Part shown: positions 1 to 10,147 of the stretch, one piece after another
Numbering within the stretch: the stretch's first letter is position 1
Layout of the letters: each line of letters starts with the position of its first letter
Assembly (NCBI RefSeq): GCF_000156375.1
Contig: NZ_DS996354.1
Span: 43,002-107,001 of the forward strand
Direction: 5' to 3'
DNA: 64,000 bases
Source: Desulfovibrio piger ATCC 29098
GTDB taxonomy: Bacteria; Desulfobacterota; Desulfovibrionia; Desulfovibrionales; Desulfovibrionaceae
Position numbers and translations under genes: made by a program
The notes under the pieces: generated by a model
Told to the model about the DNA's origin: nothing
Seen by the model: only the letters and a program-made list of their open reading frames with translations
Database searches by the model: none

Positions 1-47
1 CTCTTTCCTTCTTTTTTGCTGGCAGTAGCCGATGGATGGAAGGCCAT

Positions 48-79
48 AAAAAAGGACAGCCGTACGGCTGTCCTTTTTT
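48..79. terminator. bidirectional hairpin terminator
   Basis: A perfect inverted repeat (AAGGACAGCCG / CGGCTGTCCTT) is flanked by A-runs on the left and T-runs on the right, so it can end transcription on either strand. It would terminate the minus-strand dtd operon and any plus-strand gene lying left of the window. Confidence 0.8.
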
Positions 80-211
80 ATGGCTTTGGGGAAAGCGTAT
101 TGGGAAGAGGGCGGCAGGGCTGTACCCGTTCGTCGCAGACCTCACAGGCGGCAAGAGCGTATGGCCCTGGGGGAGGCCCCTTCACGCGAGGAAGAGGGAT
201 CCCTTGCCGTC

Positions 212-703
212 TTAAAGATACAGATGCGGCAGCACCTCGCGGGAGTCCAGCCAGATGGTCACGGGGCCCCAGTTGACGAGGTAGACGCGCATGTCCGCGC
301 CGAACACGCCCGTAGGTACGGGACGGCCGCTTTCCTCGCTGACTTTTTGGGCGAAACGGTCGAACATCTCGCGGGACCAGGCAGGATCGCCGGCATGGGA
401 GAAGGAAGGACGGCGGCCCTTGCGGCAGTCGGCATACAGCGTGAACTGCGGCACCAGCAGGACATCGGCCCCGTGATCCCGGGCGGAGCGGTCGAACTTG
501 TCGCAGCGGTCTCCTTCGCCGGGGAAGATGCGCAGATCCAGCAGCTTGCGCGCCATGCCTTCGAAAACAGGGCTGTGGTGGAAGTCCGGGCCGTCCTCAT
601 CACCAAAACCGGTCATGACCAGCAGGCCCTTGCCGATGGCCCCGGTGGTCTGTCCGTCCACAGTGACGGCCGCTTCAAGGACACGTTGGACCAGGAGTCG
701 CAT
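212..703 (-). CDS. dtd: D-aminoacyl-tRNA deacylase
   Basis: This 163-residue protein has the usual size for the DTD family, which hydrolyses D-aminoacyl-tRNAs (and Gly-tRNA-Ala) to protect translation. The second family motif, NxGPVT, is visible at residues 144-149 (NWGPVT), and GVFGADM precedes it. The first motif, normally SQFTL, reads PQFTL at 85-89, a change at a position usually held by serine. The start codon overlaps the fadD stop by one base (TGATG), so it is translationally coupled as the last gene of the ispDF-fadD-dtd operon. The hairpin at 48-79 lies about 130 bp downstream. The assignment is secure; the effect of the Ser-to-Pro change is unknown. Confidence 0.93.
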   Translation of the reverse strand: MRLLVQRVLEAAVTVDGQTTGAIGKGLLVMTGFGDEDGPDFHHSPVFEGMARKLLDLRIFPGEGDRCDKFDRSARDHGADVLLVPQFTLYADCRKGRRPSFSHAGDPAWSREMFDRFAQKVSEESGRPVPTGVFGADMRVYLVNWGPVTIWLDSREVLPHLYL

Positions 704-2442
704 CAGTCCTCCTTGGCGGTCGCGGCACCGTCCTGCCGGGCGGCATGGCGGGCTGCTTTCTTGGCCTGCTTGGCCATCTCTTCTTCACGCAGGGCACGAC
801 GCAGGACCTTGCCCACGATGGTCTTGGGCAGTTCCTCGCGGAATTCCACCAGGCGGGGCACCTTGTAGGAGGCCAGACGCTGGCGACACCAGCCCACGAT
901 GTCGGCCTTGGTCAGTTCCACGCCGGGACGGGGCACGATATAGGCCTTGAGGGCCTCGCCGCGCACACCGTCGGGGATGCCGACGCTCACGCCTTCCAGC
1001 ACGTCGGGATGCTCCAGCAGGACTTCGTCCACTTCACGCGGATAGACGTTGTAGCCGCCCACGATGACCATGTCCTTCTTGCGGTCCATGATGAAGAAGT
1101 AACCTTCCTCGTCCATGACGGCCAGGTCGCCGGTATAGAGCCAGCCGTTGCGCAGGGCGCTGGCGGTCTCGTCGGGCAGGTGCCAGTAGCCCTGCATGAC
1201 CTGGGGCCCGCGGATGACCAGTTCCCCCAGCTTGCCCACAGGCAGGGGGGCGGTGCCGCTCTCGCTGTCCACGATGCGGGCATCGGTGCCGGGCAGGGGC
1301 ATGCCGATGGAGCCTTCCTTCTGCTTGCTGTCCTCGCGGGGATTGATGTGGGTGATGGGCGAGGCTTCCGTCAGGCCGTAGCCTTCAAGGATGATGGCGC
1401 CGGTCAGCTCCTGGAAGCGGCGGAAGGTATCACGGGGCAGGGGAGCGGAGCCCGAGATGCAGAGCTTGATGCAGGTCAGGTCGTACTGCCCCAGGGTCTT
1501 CTGCTGCAGCAGCGAGCTGTAGACCGCGGGCGCACCGGGGAAGACCGTGGGACGGTGCTTGCCGATAAGGTGCAGCACGTCCTGGGGTACATAGCGGGGC
1601 AGGGGCAGCACCGTGGCGGCCAGGGCGGCCGGGATGGTCAGGCCCGTGGTCAGACCGTAGACGTGGAAGAAGGGCAGCAGGCCCACGAAGCGGTGCTCCG
1701 TCTCGGCGGTCTCCTGGATGATGCTCAGGATCTGGCGGCAGTTGGTGCCCAGATTGCTGTGGGTCAGGGCCACGCCCTTGGGGATGCCGGTGGTGCCGCC
1801 GGTATATTGCAGCAGCGCGGGCGTGTTCTGCGGGTCGGCGATGGGTTCGCTCAGGGGCTGGGCGCCCTTGCTGAAGTCCTTCCAGGCGATGACCGTGTCA
1901 TCATAGGGGATGGGGACGGCCTTCTGGCGGCCCTTGGTGAAACGGTAGATGAGGTTCAGCGGGAAGGAGAGGGCGTCGGCGATACCGGTGACCACATAGG
2001 TCTTGATGGGCAGACGGTCACGCAACGGCGCCACGCGGGGCCAGAGCATGTCCAGCAGGACAAGGCATTCGGCACCGGCGTCATTGAGGTTCTGGAGCAG
2101 CTCCCGTTCCATGTAGAGGGGGTTGACCATCACGGCCACGGCCCCGCATTTGACCACGCCCCAGAAGGCGATCATGGTCTGGGGCAGGTTGGGCAGCATG
2201 ACGGCCACGCGCTGGCCCGGCTGGATGCCCGCACGGCGCAGGGCACCGGCAAAGCGTTCCGCGGCCTCATGCAGGGCCTTGTAGCTCATGCGGGTGTTCT
2301 GGAAGATCAGGGCCGGACGCTTGGGGTAGCGCGCGGCGGCCTCATCCAGCAGGCTGTACAGGGGCTGGTCGAAGACGGTGACGGTACGGGGAACGGACGG
2401 TTCGTAATGGGAGAACCAGGGACGGTGCAGCTCGGGGGTCAT
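703..2442 (-). CDS. fadD: long-chain acyl-CoA ligase (AMP-forming)
   Basis: This 579-residue ANL-superfamily enzyme activates a fatty acid to acyl-AMP and then to acyl-CoA. The P-loop-like motif YTGGTTGIPKG lies at residues 213-223, and a GYGLTEASP motif (A5) and a YTGDLA/DRKKDMVIVGG region (A7-A8) follow. The length and the long N-terminal domain fit FadD rather than acetyl-CoA synthetase. The C-terminal 25 residues are a lysine- and alanine-rich tail (KQAKKAARHAARQ). The ATG overlaps the ispDF stop by four bases (ATGA), so it is coupled to it. Chain-length preference cannot be read from sequence. Confidence 0.9.
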   Translation of the reverse strand: MTPELHRPWFSHYEPSVPRTVTVFDQPLYSLLDEAAARYPKRPALIFQNTRMSYKALHEAAERFAGALRRAGIQPGQRVAVMLPNLPQTMIAFWGVVKCGAVAVMVNPLYMERELLQNLNDAGAECLVLLDMLWPRVAPLRDRLPIKTYVVTGIADALSFPLNLIYRFTKGRQKAVPIPYDDTVIAWKDFSKGAQPLSEPIADPQNTPALLQYTGGTTGIPKGVALTHSNLGTNCRQILSIIQETAETEHRFVGLLPFFHVYGLTTGLTIPAALAATVLPLPRYVPQDVLHLIGKHRPTVFPGAPAVYSSLLQQKTLGQYDLTCIKLCISGSAPLPRDTFRRFQELTGAIILEGYGLTEASPITHINPREDSKQKEGSIGMPLPGTDARIVDSESGTAPLPVGKLGELVIRGPQVMQGYWHLPDETASALRNGWLYTGDLAVMDEEGYFFIMDRKKDMVIVGGYNVYPREVDEVLLEHPDVLEGVSVGIPDGVRGEALKAYIVPRPGVELTKADIVGWCRQRLASYKVPRLVEFREELPKTIVGKVLRRALREEEMAKQAKKAARHAARQDGAATAKED

Positions 2443-3677
2443 GCCATTTCCTTGGTGTTGCGCGTGTGAGGGGGAAGCTGGAACGCCGTGGCCACGGCAT
2501 AGGCCTTGATGCCTTCACAGGCACCGGTAAAGCCCAGCTTTTCTTCCGTGGTGGCCTTGATGTTGACCGAATCCGTGCCCAGGCCCAGCAGGCGGGCCAC
2601 GTTCTTGCGGATCTCTTCACGATGGGGAGCCAGCTTGGGGGTCTGGGCCACGACGGTCAGATCCACGTGGCAGAGGGTCAGACCGGCATCCCGGAAGCGT
2701 TCCAGCACGTCGTCCAGGAGGACGGCAGAGGAAATATTGTCGAAACGGGCGTCCGCGTCAGGGAAAAGGCGGCCGATGTCGCCCAGGGCCGCACAGCCCA
2801 GCAGGGCATCCATCAGGGCATGGAGCAGGACGTCGCCGTCGGAATGGGCGATGACCTCGGGAGCATTGGGGATGATGATGCCGCCCAGCTTCATGGGGCG
2901 GCCGCTGCCGTAACGATGGACGTCATAGCCCATGCCCACGCGCGGCACCGGTATGACGGGGGAGCGTTCTTCCAGCAAGGCAAGGTCCTCGGGATGGGTG
3001 ATCTTGATATTGGCGGCTTCGCCCGGCACCACCAGCACGGGGTGCCCGTTGGCTTCCATCAGGGCCGCATCGTCCGTGGCCGCGCGTCCGGCGGCACTTT
3101 CCTGCCGGGCGGCATGGTGGGCGGCCAGCAGGGGAGGCAGGGCAAAGCCCTGGGGGGTCTGCACGGCACGCAGCCGGGCACGGGGCGGCGTATCCGTCAC
3201 AAGATCGTCGCAGACGACCTTTATGGTGTCCGTGACGGCAAGGCCCGGGATGACGGCCACAGCCCCTGCGGCGAGCGCATCACAAATGCGGTGGACCAGG
3301 GCCGCGCTCATGAAGGGGCGCGCGCTGTCGTGCACCAGCACGTGCGTGGCTTCCTTGGGCAAGGCGGCCAGTCCGTGGCGCACGGAGTCCTGCCGTTCCG
3401 CCCCGCCGGCCACGGCCAGCCAGGGGATGCCGGGATCCTCGTCGCGGACAAGCTGGGCCAGGCGCTGCCCTTCTTCTTCCAGACAATCCTGGGGAAAGAC
3501 AAAAACAAGGCCCGCCACGGCCCCGGAACGGGCCAGAGTGCGGGCTGAATGCCAGTAAAGGGGAACCCCTTTCCAGAGCAGGAACTGTTTGGAATAGCCG
3601 CCTGTAGCGGCGGACAGGCGCTTGCCCTGTCCTGCGGCCAGAACGAGGGCCCAGGGACGGACGGGAATTCGTGTCAT
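2439..3677 (-). CDS. ispDF: bifunctional IspD/IspF isoprenoid enzyme
   Basis: This 412-residue fusion carries two steps of the MEP (non-mevalonate) isoprenoid pathway. Residues 1 to about 230 are the CDP-ME cytidylyltransferase (IspD), with LVLAAGQGKRL near the N-terminus and HDSARPF inside. Residues about 245-412 are the MECDP synthase (IspF), with the metal-binding GYDVHRYG and AHSDGDV motifs. The start is set at the ATG giving MTRIPVRPWALVLAAGQG. The frame stays open further upstream, but that stretch lies across the RNase P RNA gene and is not protein-like. The start codon is only about 20 bp from the rnpB 3' end. IspDF fusions are known in several proteobacterial lineages. Confidence 0.93.
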   Translation of the reverse strand: MTRIPVRPWALVLAAGQGKRLSAATGGYSKQFLLWKGVPLYWHSARTLARSGAVAGLVFVFPQDCLEEEGQRLAQLVRDEDPGIPWLAVAGGAERQDSVRHGLAALPKEATHVLVHDSARPFMSAALVHRICDALAAGAVAVIPGLAVTDTIKVVCDDLVTDTPPRARLRAVQTPQGFALPPLLAAHHAARQESAAGRAATDDAALMEANGHPVLVVPGEAANIKITHPEDLALLEERSPVIPVPRVGMGYDVHRYGSGRPMKLGGIIIPNAPEVIAHSDGDVLLHALMDALLGCAALGDIGRLFPDADARFDNISSAVLLDDVLERFRDAGLTLCHVDLTVVAQTPKLAPHREEIRKNVARLLGLGTDSVNIKATTEEKLGFTGACEGIKAYAVATAFQLPPHTRNTKEMA

Positions 3678-3695
3678 GCTGTACTCGCAAAAAAA

Positions 3696-4067
3696 CAGGC
3701 AGGAGTCGAACGATAAGCCGGGTTCTGTTCGCGCCGGGGCGCGCGATCGCCATTCCTCTAGAAGAGCAGTTACCTGCCCTCTCAAGCAGCCTACCCGGAA
3801 GGTATGGCCGGGCCAGCCTCCTTCCCTATTTGGCCTTGCTCCAGACGGGGTATGCCGAGCATGCCGTGTCACCACGGCATCTGGTGGTCTCTTACTCCAC
3901 CGTTTCACCCTTACCCGGCCGGTACGGGACCGGCCGGGCGGTTTGCTTTCTGTGGCGCTGTCCGAAGGTCGCCCTTCCTGGACGTTATCCAGCGTCCTGC
4001 CCTGTGGAGCCCGGACTTTCCTCTCCGGGCCAATGCCCGCAGCGGCGATCTGTCCGACTCCTGCCTG
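3696..4067 (-). ncRNA. rnpB: RNase P RNA (bacterial type A)
   Basis: On the minus strand the universally conserved RNase P blocks appear in order: GAGGAAAGTCCGGGCTCC, AGAGCAAACCGCC, GGGTAAGGGTGAAA, GGAGCAAGGCCAAATAGGG, GGGTAGGCTGCTTGAG and CAGAACCCGGCTTATC. The ends are defined by a 13-bp P1 helix, CAGGCAGGAGTCG (4067-4055) pairing with CGACTCCTGCCTG (3708-3696). A run of seven Ts follows at once, so P1 doubles as the terminator stem. The RNA is the catalytic subunit that matures tRNA 5' ends. It lies between the zinc-ribbon gene, which stops 7 bp upstream, and ispDF. Confidence 0.96.
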
Positions 4068-4074
4068 TTGATTT

Positions 4075-4851
4075 TTAGTCCACCAGAGTCTTGGGTTTGG
4101 CCGGAGCGGCCTGCAGTTCCATATCCGGGAAGTGTTCGTTCCAGAAGATCAGGCGCTGGCAGTTGGGACAGCTCAGGATCTGCTGGCCGCGCTGCAGCTC
4201 GATGAAGGACTGCGGCGGGATGGCGATGTGGCAGCCGGAGCAGATGCCTTCGCGCACACCGACGATGACGGGATGCTCAAGACGCTTGCGGATGAATTCG
4301 TAACGCACGAAGACGGGCTGGGGGATGACGCTGGCGGCATGCTGGCGCTTTTCTTCCAGTTCGGCCAGCTTGACCTGGGCCAGCTGGATCTTTTCTTCCA
4401 GGCCGTCGCGGCGCACTTCCAGTTCGGCCTGGAGGGCACCGTGGGTCAGGTCCAGTTCGGCCAGGGCTTCGTTCTGGCGCTGCACCTCTTCCATGAGGGT
4501 CATCTTTTCTTCCTCACGGGAGCGGTTGATCTTTTCCATGCTGTCCATTTCGCGCATCATGGCATGGTATTCGCGCGTGTTCTCCACCTGCATGAGCTTG
4601 TTCTTGCTCTTCTTGATGCGGGCGGAGTCGTCGTCGATCTCCATGGCGAGGCGCTTCTGCTGTTCCTGCAGGTGGGTCAGCTTTTCCACGATGCGTTCGC
4701 GCTGGGCGTTGCTGGCATCGAATTTGGCCTGCAGCTCGTCCAGCTGGCGGGGAGCGGATTCCAGTTCCTGACGCACGGCAAAGATGGCGTCGTCCACTTT
4801 CTGCAGCTCGACAAGCTGGCGGATCTGGTCAAGATAGACAGCGGTGCTCAT
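4075..4851 (-). CDS. coiled-coil C4-type zinc ribbon protein (DUF164/CT398-like)
   Basis: This 258-residue protein begins with about 180 residues of heptad-rich coiled coil (QLDELQAKFDASNAQRERIVEKL onward, split here only by description). It ends in a zinc ribbon with CSGC and CPNC pairs (GICSGCHIAI ... ILSCPNCQRLIFW). The start is the ATG giving MSTAVYLDQ, preceded by AGGAGG; the open frame further upstream lacks a ribosome-binding site. The family is widespread, but its role is not firmly established (structural work on CT398 suggests links to sigma-54 and secretion). It directly follows the Nif3-like gene and precedes rnpB on the same strand. Confidence 0.85.
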   Translation of the reverse strand: MSTAVYLDQIRQLVELQKVDDAIFAVRQELESAPRQLDELQAKFDASNAQRERIVEKLTHLQEQQKRLAMEIDDDSARIKKSKNKLMQVENTREYHAMMREMDSMEKINRSREEEKMTLMEEVQRQNEALAELDLTHGALQAELEVRRDGLEEKIQLAQVKLAELEEKRQHAASVIPQPVFVRYEFIRKRLEHPVIVGVREGICSGCHIAIPPQSFIELQRGQQILSCPNCQRLIFWNEHFPDMELQAAPAKPKTLVD

Positions 4852-4861
4852 GAGGTTCCTC

Positions 4862-5656
4862 CTAAAGAACGCGGGGATGGACAGGCTGGAAAGGAGAGGC
4901 CGAAGGCACGAAGACGACTTCGAGCATCGGGCAGGCGTGCTGCAGGTGGATGGCGGCACGCCGCATCATTTCTTCTTCCAGGCTGTGATGGCCCACGTCG
5001 AAAAGACAAAGTTGCGTATCCAGCGCCGTATGGTATTTGACGTCGCCGGTGATGAAAATGTCGGCACCCGCGGCGCGGGCCTCCTCCAGCAAGGAGGATC
5101 CCGAACCGGTGCAGTAGGCCACACGCCGGATGTTTTCCGGGCAGGGGCCGCTGACGGTGGCGGTGCTCAGGTCGATGTGCGCTGCCAGCATGCCGGCCAG
5201 CTGCGGCAGGTCCACAGGTTCGGCCAGATCGCCGGCCAGGCCGAAGCCGTGCGGCAGTTCCCCCGTGCCGGGGCCGGTGGGCTCCAGCACGGCTAGATTG
5301 TCCAGATGCAGCTCGCGGGCCAGCCAGGACGCCGGGCCGTCGCTGTTGACATCCAGCGAGGTATGCGCGGCGTAGAGCGGCACATCGCTGGTCAGCAGCA
5401 GGCGCAGGACTTCATGGTAATGGTCGATGCGGTTGGGCAGCGAAGGTTTGAGCGCCAGCGGATGATGGCTGAGGATGCACTGCGCGCCGAGTTCGAGCGC
5501 GGCCGTGATGGAAGCCGGGCTCGGATCGAGGCAGACAGCCAGACGCGTGGCGTCGGTCCTGTGCGCGGCCACCTGCAGGCCCGAGGCGTCCCAGGACGCG
5601 GCGCCCTGCAGGGGGGCCATCTGTTCTATGATGGTAATGATCTCTGCTATATGCAT
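4862..5656 (-). CDS. Nif3-like dinuclear metal-centre protein
   Basis: This 264-residue protein belongs to the Nif3/YbgI (DUF34) family. Members form toroidal hexamers with a two-metal site per subunit. Metal-ligand motifs are visible: CILSHHPLAL near residue 60, YAAHTSLD near 95, and C-terminal GDVKYHTAL and DVGHHSLEEE. The biochemical role of the family is still uncertain; GTP cyclohydrolase I-like activity has been proposed for some members. The stop lies 10 bp before the zinc-ribbon gene start, whose AGGAGG overlaps this 3' end, so the two are probably coupled. Upstream is a terminated intergenic unit (5671-5788). Confidence 0.9.
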   Translation of the reverse strand: MHIAEIITIIEQMAPLQGAASWDASGLQVAAHRTDATRLAVCLDPSPASITAALELGAQCILSHHPLALKPSLPNRIDHYHEVLRLLLTSDVPLYAAHTSLDVNSDGPASWLARELHLDNLAVLEPTGPGTGELPHGFGLAGDLAEPVDLPQLAGMLAAHIDLSTATVSGPCPENIRRVAYCTGSGSSLLEEARAAGADIFITGDVKYHTALDTQLCLFDVGHHSLEEEMMRRAAIHLQHACPMLEVVFVPSASPFQPVHPRVL

Positions 5657-5670
5657 ATCGATCCCTCACA

Positions 5671-5788
5671 GTAAAAAAGCACTTCCCTGAAACCAGAAAA
5701 GTGCTTTCAAAAGCAAAGGGCGGCAGGCTCGCTGCAAATGATCGACACCTGTGTCTGCGACCACTGGGGCCGTAACCAGCAAAATGGT
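5671..5788 (-). ncRNA. candidate small RNA or leader with own promoter and terminator
   Basis: This minus-strand stretch of about 118 nt starts just after a good sigma-70-type promoter (5795-5823) and ends in a strong hairpin plus T6. It has no credible reading frame. Inside it small helices can be drawn: AACCA/TGGTT, GACAC/GTGTC and GCAG/CTGC. It could be an independent sRNA, or an attenuated leader of the Nif3-like gene, which starts 15 bp downstream. I do not recognise it as 6S RNA, and the 4.5S tetraloop motif is absent. Existence is inferred from signals only. Confidence 0.5.
5674..5707 (-). terminator. hairpin terminator of the 5671-5788 unit
   Basis: A nine-base stem AAAGCACTT / AAGTGCTTT with a 14-base loop is followed on the minus strand by a T-run and then by the Nif3-like gene start. 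Its position just in front of a gene could mean attenuation rather than simple termination. Confidence 0.7.
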
Positions 5789-5794
5789 TCAAAG

Positions 5795-5823
5795 AATCTA
5801 GCTGGCCCTGAGCCCGCTGTCAA
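5795..5823 (-). promoter_or_regulatory. sigma-70-type promoter TTGACA-N17-TAGATT
   Basis: Read on the minus strand, a perfect -35 (TTGACA, 5823-5818) is separated by exactly 17 bases from TAGATT (5800-5795). It lies just after the purQ stop and would drive the candidate small RNA and, by read-through, the Nif3-like and zinc-ribbon genes. Confidence 0.65.
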
Positions 5824-5850
5824 GCGGGAAGTCGCCCTCTCTTCCTTATA

Positions 5851-6663
5851 TTAAAGGGCGCGCAGGTAGCGCACGGCGTTGGAGAACAGCTGGGTGGCCG
5901 GGGGCACGTCGATGGAGCCGCGGGTCCAGGTGGGATAGTTGGTCACATGGTGGAACGCTTCGGGGTGGGGCATGAGGCCCAGCACGCGCCCGCTGGGATC
6001 CGTCAGGCCGGCGATGGCCAGGCTGGAACCGTTGGGGTTGAGCGGATATTCCATGGTCGCCTTGCCGGTCTCGGGATCGGCGTACTGCAGGGCGATGAGG
6101 TTCTCATCGGCCAGGCGCTGCAGGGTGGCGTCGTCGCGGGCGATGAGCTTGCCTTCGCCGTGGCGCACGGGCATGGCCATCATGGGCAGGTCCTTGGTGA
6201 AGACGCAGGGGCTCTTGGGGTTGGGCAGCAGATGCACCCAGCGGTCTTCGTAACGGGCGGAGTCGTTGTGGCTCAGGGAGACCTGGCGTTCGAAACGGTT
6301 GTTGTCCAGAGCGGGCAGCACGCCCAGCTTGACCAGCAGCTGGAAGCCGTTGCAGATGCCCAGGATCAGCTTGCCGTCATTGATGAATTCGGTCAGGGAC
6401 TGGAGCAGGGGAGTGCCCGTGCTGTCCTTCAGATAGCGCCAGCGCATGCTGGCAGCCTGGGCGGCGCCCAGGTCGTCACCATCCAGGAACCCGCCGGGGA
6501 ACACGAGGAAGTGGTAATCGCTCAGGCGGACTTTGGCGGCCACGATGTCGGAAAAATGCACGACGTCAGCGCGGTCGGCACCCGCGAGACGGGCGGCGTG
6601 GGCGGTTTCGAGATGGGAATTGGTGCCATAGCCGGTGATGACGAGAGTATTGACTGTGCCCAT
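5851..6663 (-). CDS. purQ: phosphoribosylformylglycinamidine synthase, glutaminase subunit
   Basis: This 270-residue class I glutamine amidotransferase supplies ammonia for the FGAM synthase step of purine synthesis. The nucleophile elbow LGICNGFQ is at about residue 100, and the catalytic His/Glu pair sits in LMPHPEAFHH. The extended C-terminal segment fits the FGAM synthase amidotransferase class. The start is the ATG giving MGTVNTLVITGYG, with GGAGG upstream; the longer open frame has no such site. No purL catalytic subunit is in the window. It is transcribed away from pyrG. Confidence 0.85.
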   Translation of the reverse strand: MGTVNTLVITGYGTNSHLETAHAARLAGADRADVVHFSDIVAAKVRLSDYHFLVFPGGFLDGDDLGAAQAASMRWRYLKDSTGTPLLQSLTEFINDGKLILGICNGFQLLVKLGVLPALDNNRFERQVSLSHNDSARYEDRWVHLLPNPKSPCVFTKDLPMMAMPVRHGEGKLIARDDATLQRLADENLIALQYADPETGKATMEYPLNPNGSSLAIAGLTDPSGRVLGLMPHPEAFHHVTNYPTWTRGSIDVPPATQLFSNAVRYLRAL

Positions 6664-6722
6664 GCGGCAGAAGCCTCCTTGCAAGCGGTAGCCACAAAGG
6701 GCCACTATAGAAATGGAAAAAG

Positions 6723-6751
6723 AGACTACCTGCAAAGTTTATAATAGTCAA
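6723..6751 (-). promoter_or_regulatory. promoter of purQ (TTGACT-N17-TAGTCT)
   Basis: On the minus strand TTGACT (6751-6746) and TAGTCT (6728-6723) are 17 bases apart, about 60 bp before the purQ start. The same stretch contains TATAAT on the plus strand (6740-6745), which might serve pyrG, but no matching -35 is seen for it. Confidence 0.5.
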
Positions 6752-6865
6752 TGCTGGTAAAATGATTCGGATTGGTGTAAAACCTCCCGATTGCGCAAGG
6801 GCGGTTTGCCCGGGCGCAGCACATGCGGTCCGGACCACGGTCCGCTGTATGTCATCAAAAGGTAG

Positions 6866-8515
<1,650 letters not shown>

Positions 8516-8540
8516 GGCTTTTGTGCAAGAAAAGCCGTTC

Positions 8541-8575
8541 AGGACGCTCCGCTGGCGCGGGGCGTCCTTTTTTTA
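8541..8575 (+). terminator. terminator of pyrG
   Basis: An AGGACGC / GCGTCCT stem carries a GC-rich loop and is followed by eight Ts. Confidence 0.9.
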
Positions 8576-8694
8576 TGCAATGACTTGAAATATTCCCTTT
8601 TTTGTGCTCTCAGGCCAGCCTCCCTTGCCTATTGGTGCAGCATGTGGCATGGTATTTGAAACGTAGAAAATTTTTACTGACAGGATAGCACCCC

Positions 8695-10125
8695 ATGGCA
8701 TTGGAACTTCGTCAACAACTCAAATTGTCGCAGCAGCTGGTCATGACCCCCCAGCTGCAGCAGGCCATCAAGCTGTTGCAGCTTTCTCGTGTCGAACTTC
8801 TGGAGACCGTCCAGCAGGAGCTGCTGGAAAACCCCTTCCTGGAAGAGGCCCCGGCCAATGAGCCCGTGGCTCCGCAGGATCAGGAAGAGTCGCGGCACGA
8901 GAAGCCCCAGGACGAAGTCTATGACGAGGATCTTTCCCGCAATGCCGACTGGGAGGAATACCTCGGCGAATTCGCCAGCACGCCGCGCACTTCGCAGGGG
9001 CGGGAACTGGAGATCGCGGAAGAGATCTCTCCCCTGGAGGCCCGCTATTCGGCCAAACCCACGCTGGAAGGGCATCTGCTCTGGCAGCTGCATCTTTCGA
9101 CCCTGACGGACGAGCAGAAGGAGATCGGCGAGATCATCATCGGCAATCTGGGCTCGTCGGGCTATCTGCGCGCCAGTGTGGAAGAGATCGCCGAGATGGC
9201 GTCCACCACGCCGGAGGCCGTCCAGACCGTGCTGGAACGCGTGCAGCTTTTCGACCCCGTGGGCGTGGCGGCCCGGGATGCCCGCGAATGCCTGCTGGTG
9301 CAGCTGAAGAACCTGCGCTACGACCGTGATCCCATCCTGCTGGAGCTGGTGCAGTCGCATCTGGAAGATCTGGAGGCCCACCGCTACAAGCCCCTGCTGC
9401 GCAAGTTCAAGCTGGATATGGAAGGCCTGCGCGAGTACCTGGACATCATCCAGTCCCTGGAGCCCCTGCCCGGGGCCAGCTTCGACGGCAGCGAGCCCAC
9501 CTATGTGAGTCCTGACGTCTTCGTGTACAGCGTCGGCGACGAATTCGTCATCCTGCTCAATGAAGATGGTTTGCCGCATCTGCAGCTCTCCAGCATGTTG
9601 CGTGATGGCGTTCCCTCCTGTAATGAAAAAGAGAAGGACTACGTTTCGGAAAAAGTACGTTCCGCCTCCTGGCTCATCCGCAGTCTGTACCAGCGGCAGC
9701 GGACGCTGTATAAAGTGGTGGAGAGCATCGTCAAACATCAGCAGCCCTTTTTCCGTGACGGCGTCACCAAGCTCGCACCGCTCATCCTCAAGGATATCGC
9801 CGACGATATCGGGATGCATGAGTCCACGGTCAGCCGCATCACCACCAACAAGTATGTGGCGACGCCGCACGGCATCTTCGAACTCAAATTTTTCTTCAAC
9901 AGCGGGCTTGAACTGGACGATGGAAGTCAGGTAGGCTCAGAGAGCGTCAAGGCACTGATCAAAAAGTTCATCGCTGGCGAAGATCCCAAATCGCCCCTGA
10001 GCGACGAGCGGCTCGGCGAGCTGCTCAAGGAACAGTTGAAGGTCAATATCGCACGGCGCACGGTGGCCAAGTACCGCACGGCGCTGAACATCCCCTCATC
10101 CTCAAAGCGCAAGGAACATTTCTGA
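8695..10125 (+). CDS. rpoN: RNA polymerase sigma-54 factor
   Basis: This 476-residue sigma-N factor recognises -24/-12 promoters and needs AAA+ activators to melt DNA. The N-terminal activator-interacting region is glutamine- and leucine-rich (LRQQLKLSQQLVMTPQLQQ). The RpoN box is present as ARRTVAKYR at about residues 453-461 near the C-terminus. The ATG follows a modest upstream site. It heads the rpoN-hpf-rapZ-PTS cluster, an order common in proteobacteria. Within this window its likely clients include the near-consensus -24/-12 element before amt (62181-62197). Confidence 0.97.
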   Translation: MALELRQQLKLSQQLVMTPQLQQAIKLLQLSRVELLETVQQELLENPFLEEAPANEPVAPQDQEESRHEKPQDEVYDEDLSRNADWEEYLGEFASTPRTSQGRELEIAEEISPLEARYSAKPTLEGHLLWQLHLSTLTDEQKEIGEIIIGNLGSSGYLRASVEEIAEMASTTPEAVQTVLERVQLFDPVGVAARDARECLLVQLKNLRYDRDPILLELVQSHLEDLEAHRYKPLLRKFKLDMEGLREYLDIIQSLEPLPGASFDGSEPTYVSPDVFVYSVGDEFVILLNEDGLPHLQLSSMLRDGVPSCNEKEKDYVSEKVRSASWLIRSLYQRQRTLYKVVESIVKHQQPFFRDGVTKLAPLILKDIADDIGMHESTVSRITTNKYVATPHGIFELKFFFNSGLELDDGSQVGSESVKALIKKFIAGEDPKSPLSDERLGELLKEQLKVNIARRTVAKYRTALNIPSSSKRKEHF

Positions 10126-10147
10126 TTCCTGCACCACGGGAGGTTCT

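Noticed and set aside
3678..3908. N-terminal extension of ispDF
   Set aside because: The extra residues are encoded by the RNase P RNA gene and are not conserved protein; the internal ATG gives the canonical IspD N-terminus.
8644..8661. Possible -24/-12 promoter of rpoN (TGGCATGGTATTTGAA)
   Set aside because: The invariant GC of the -12 box is GA here, so autoregulation by sigma-54 is not supported.
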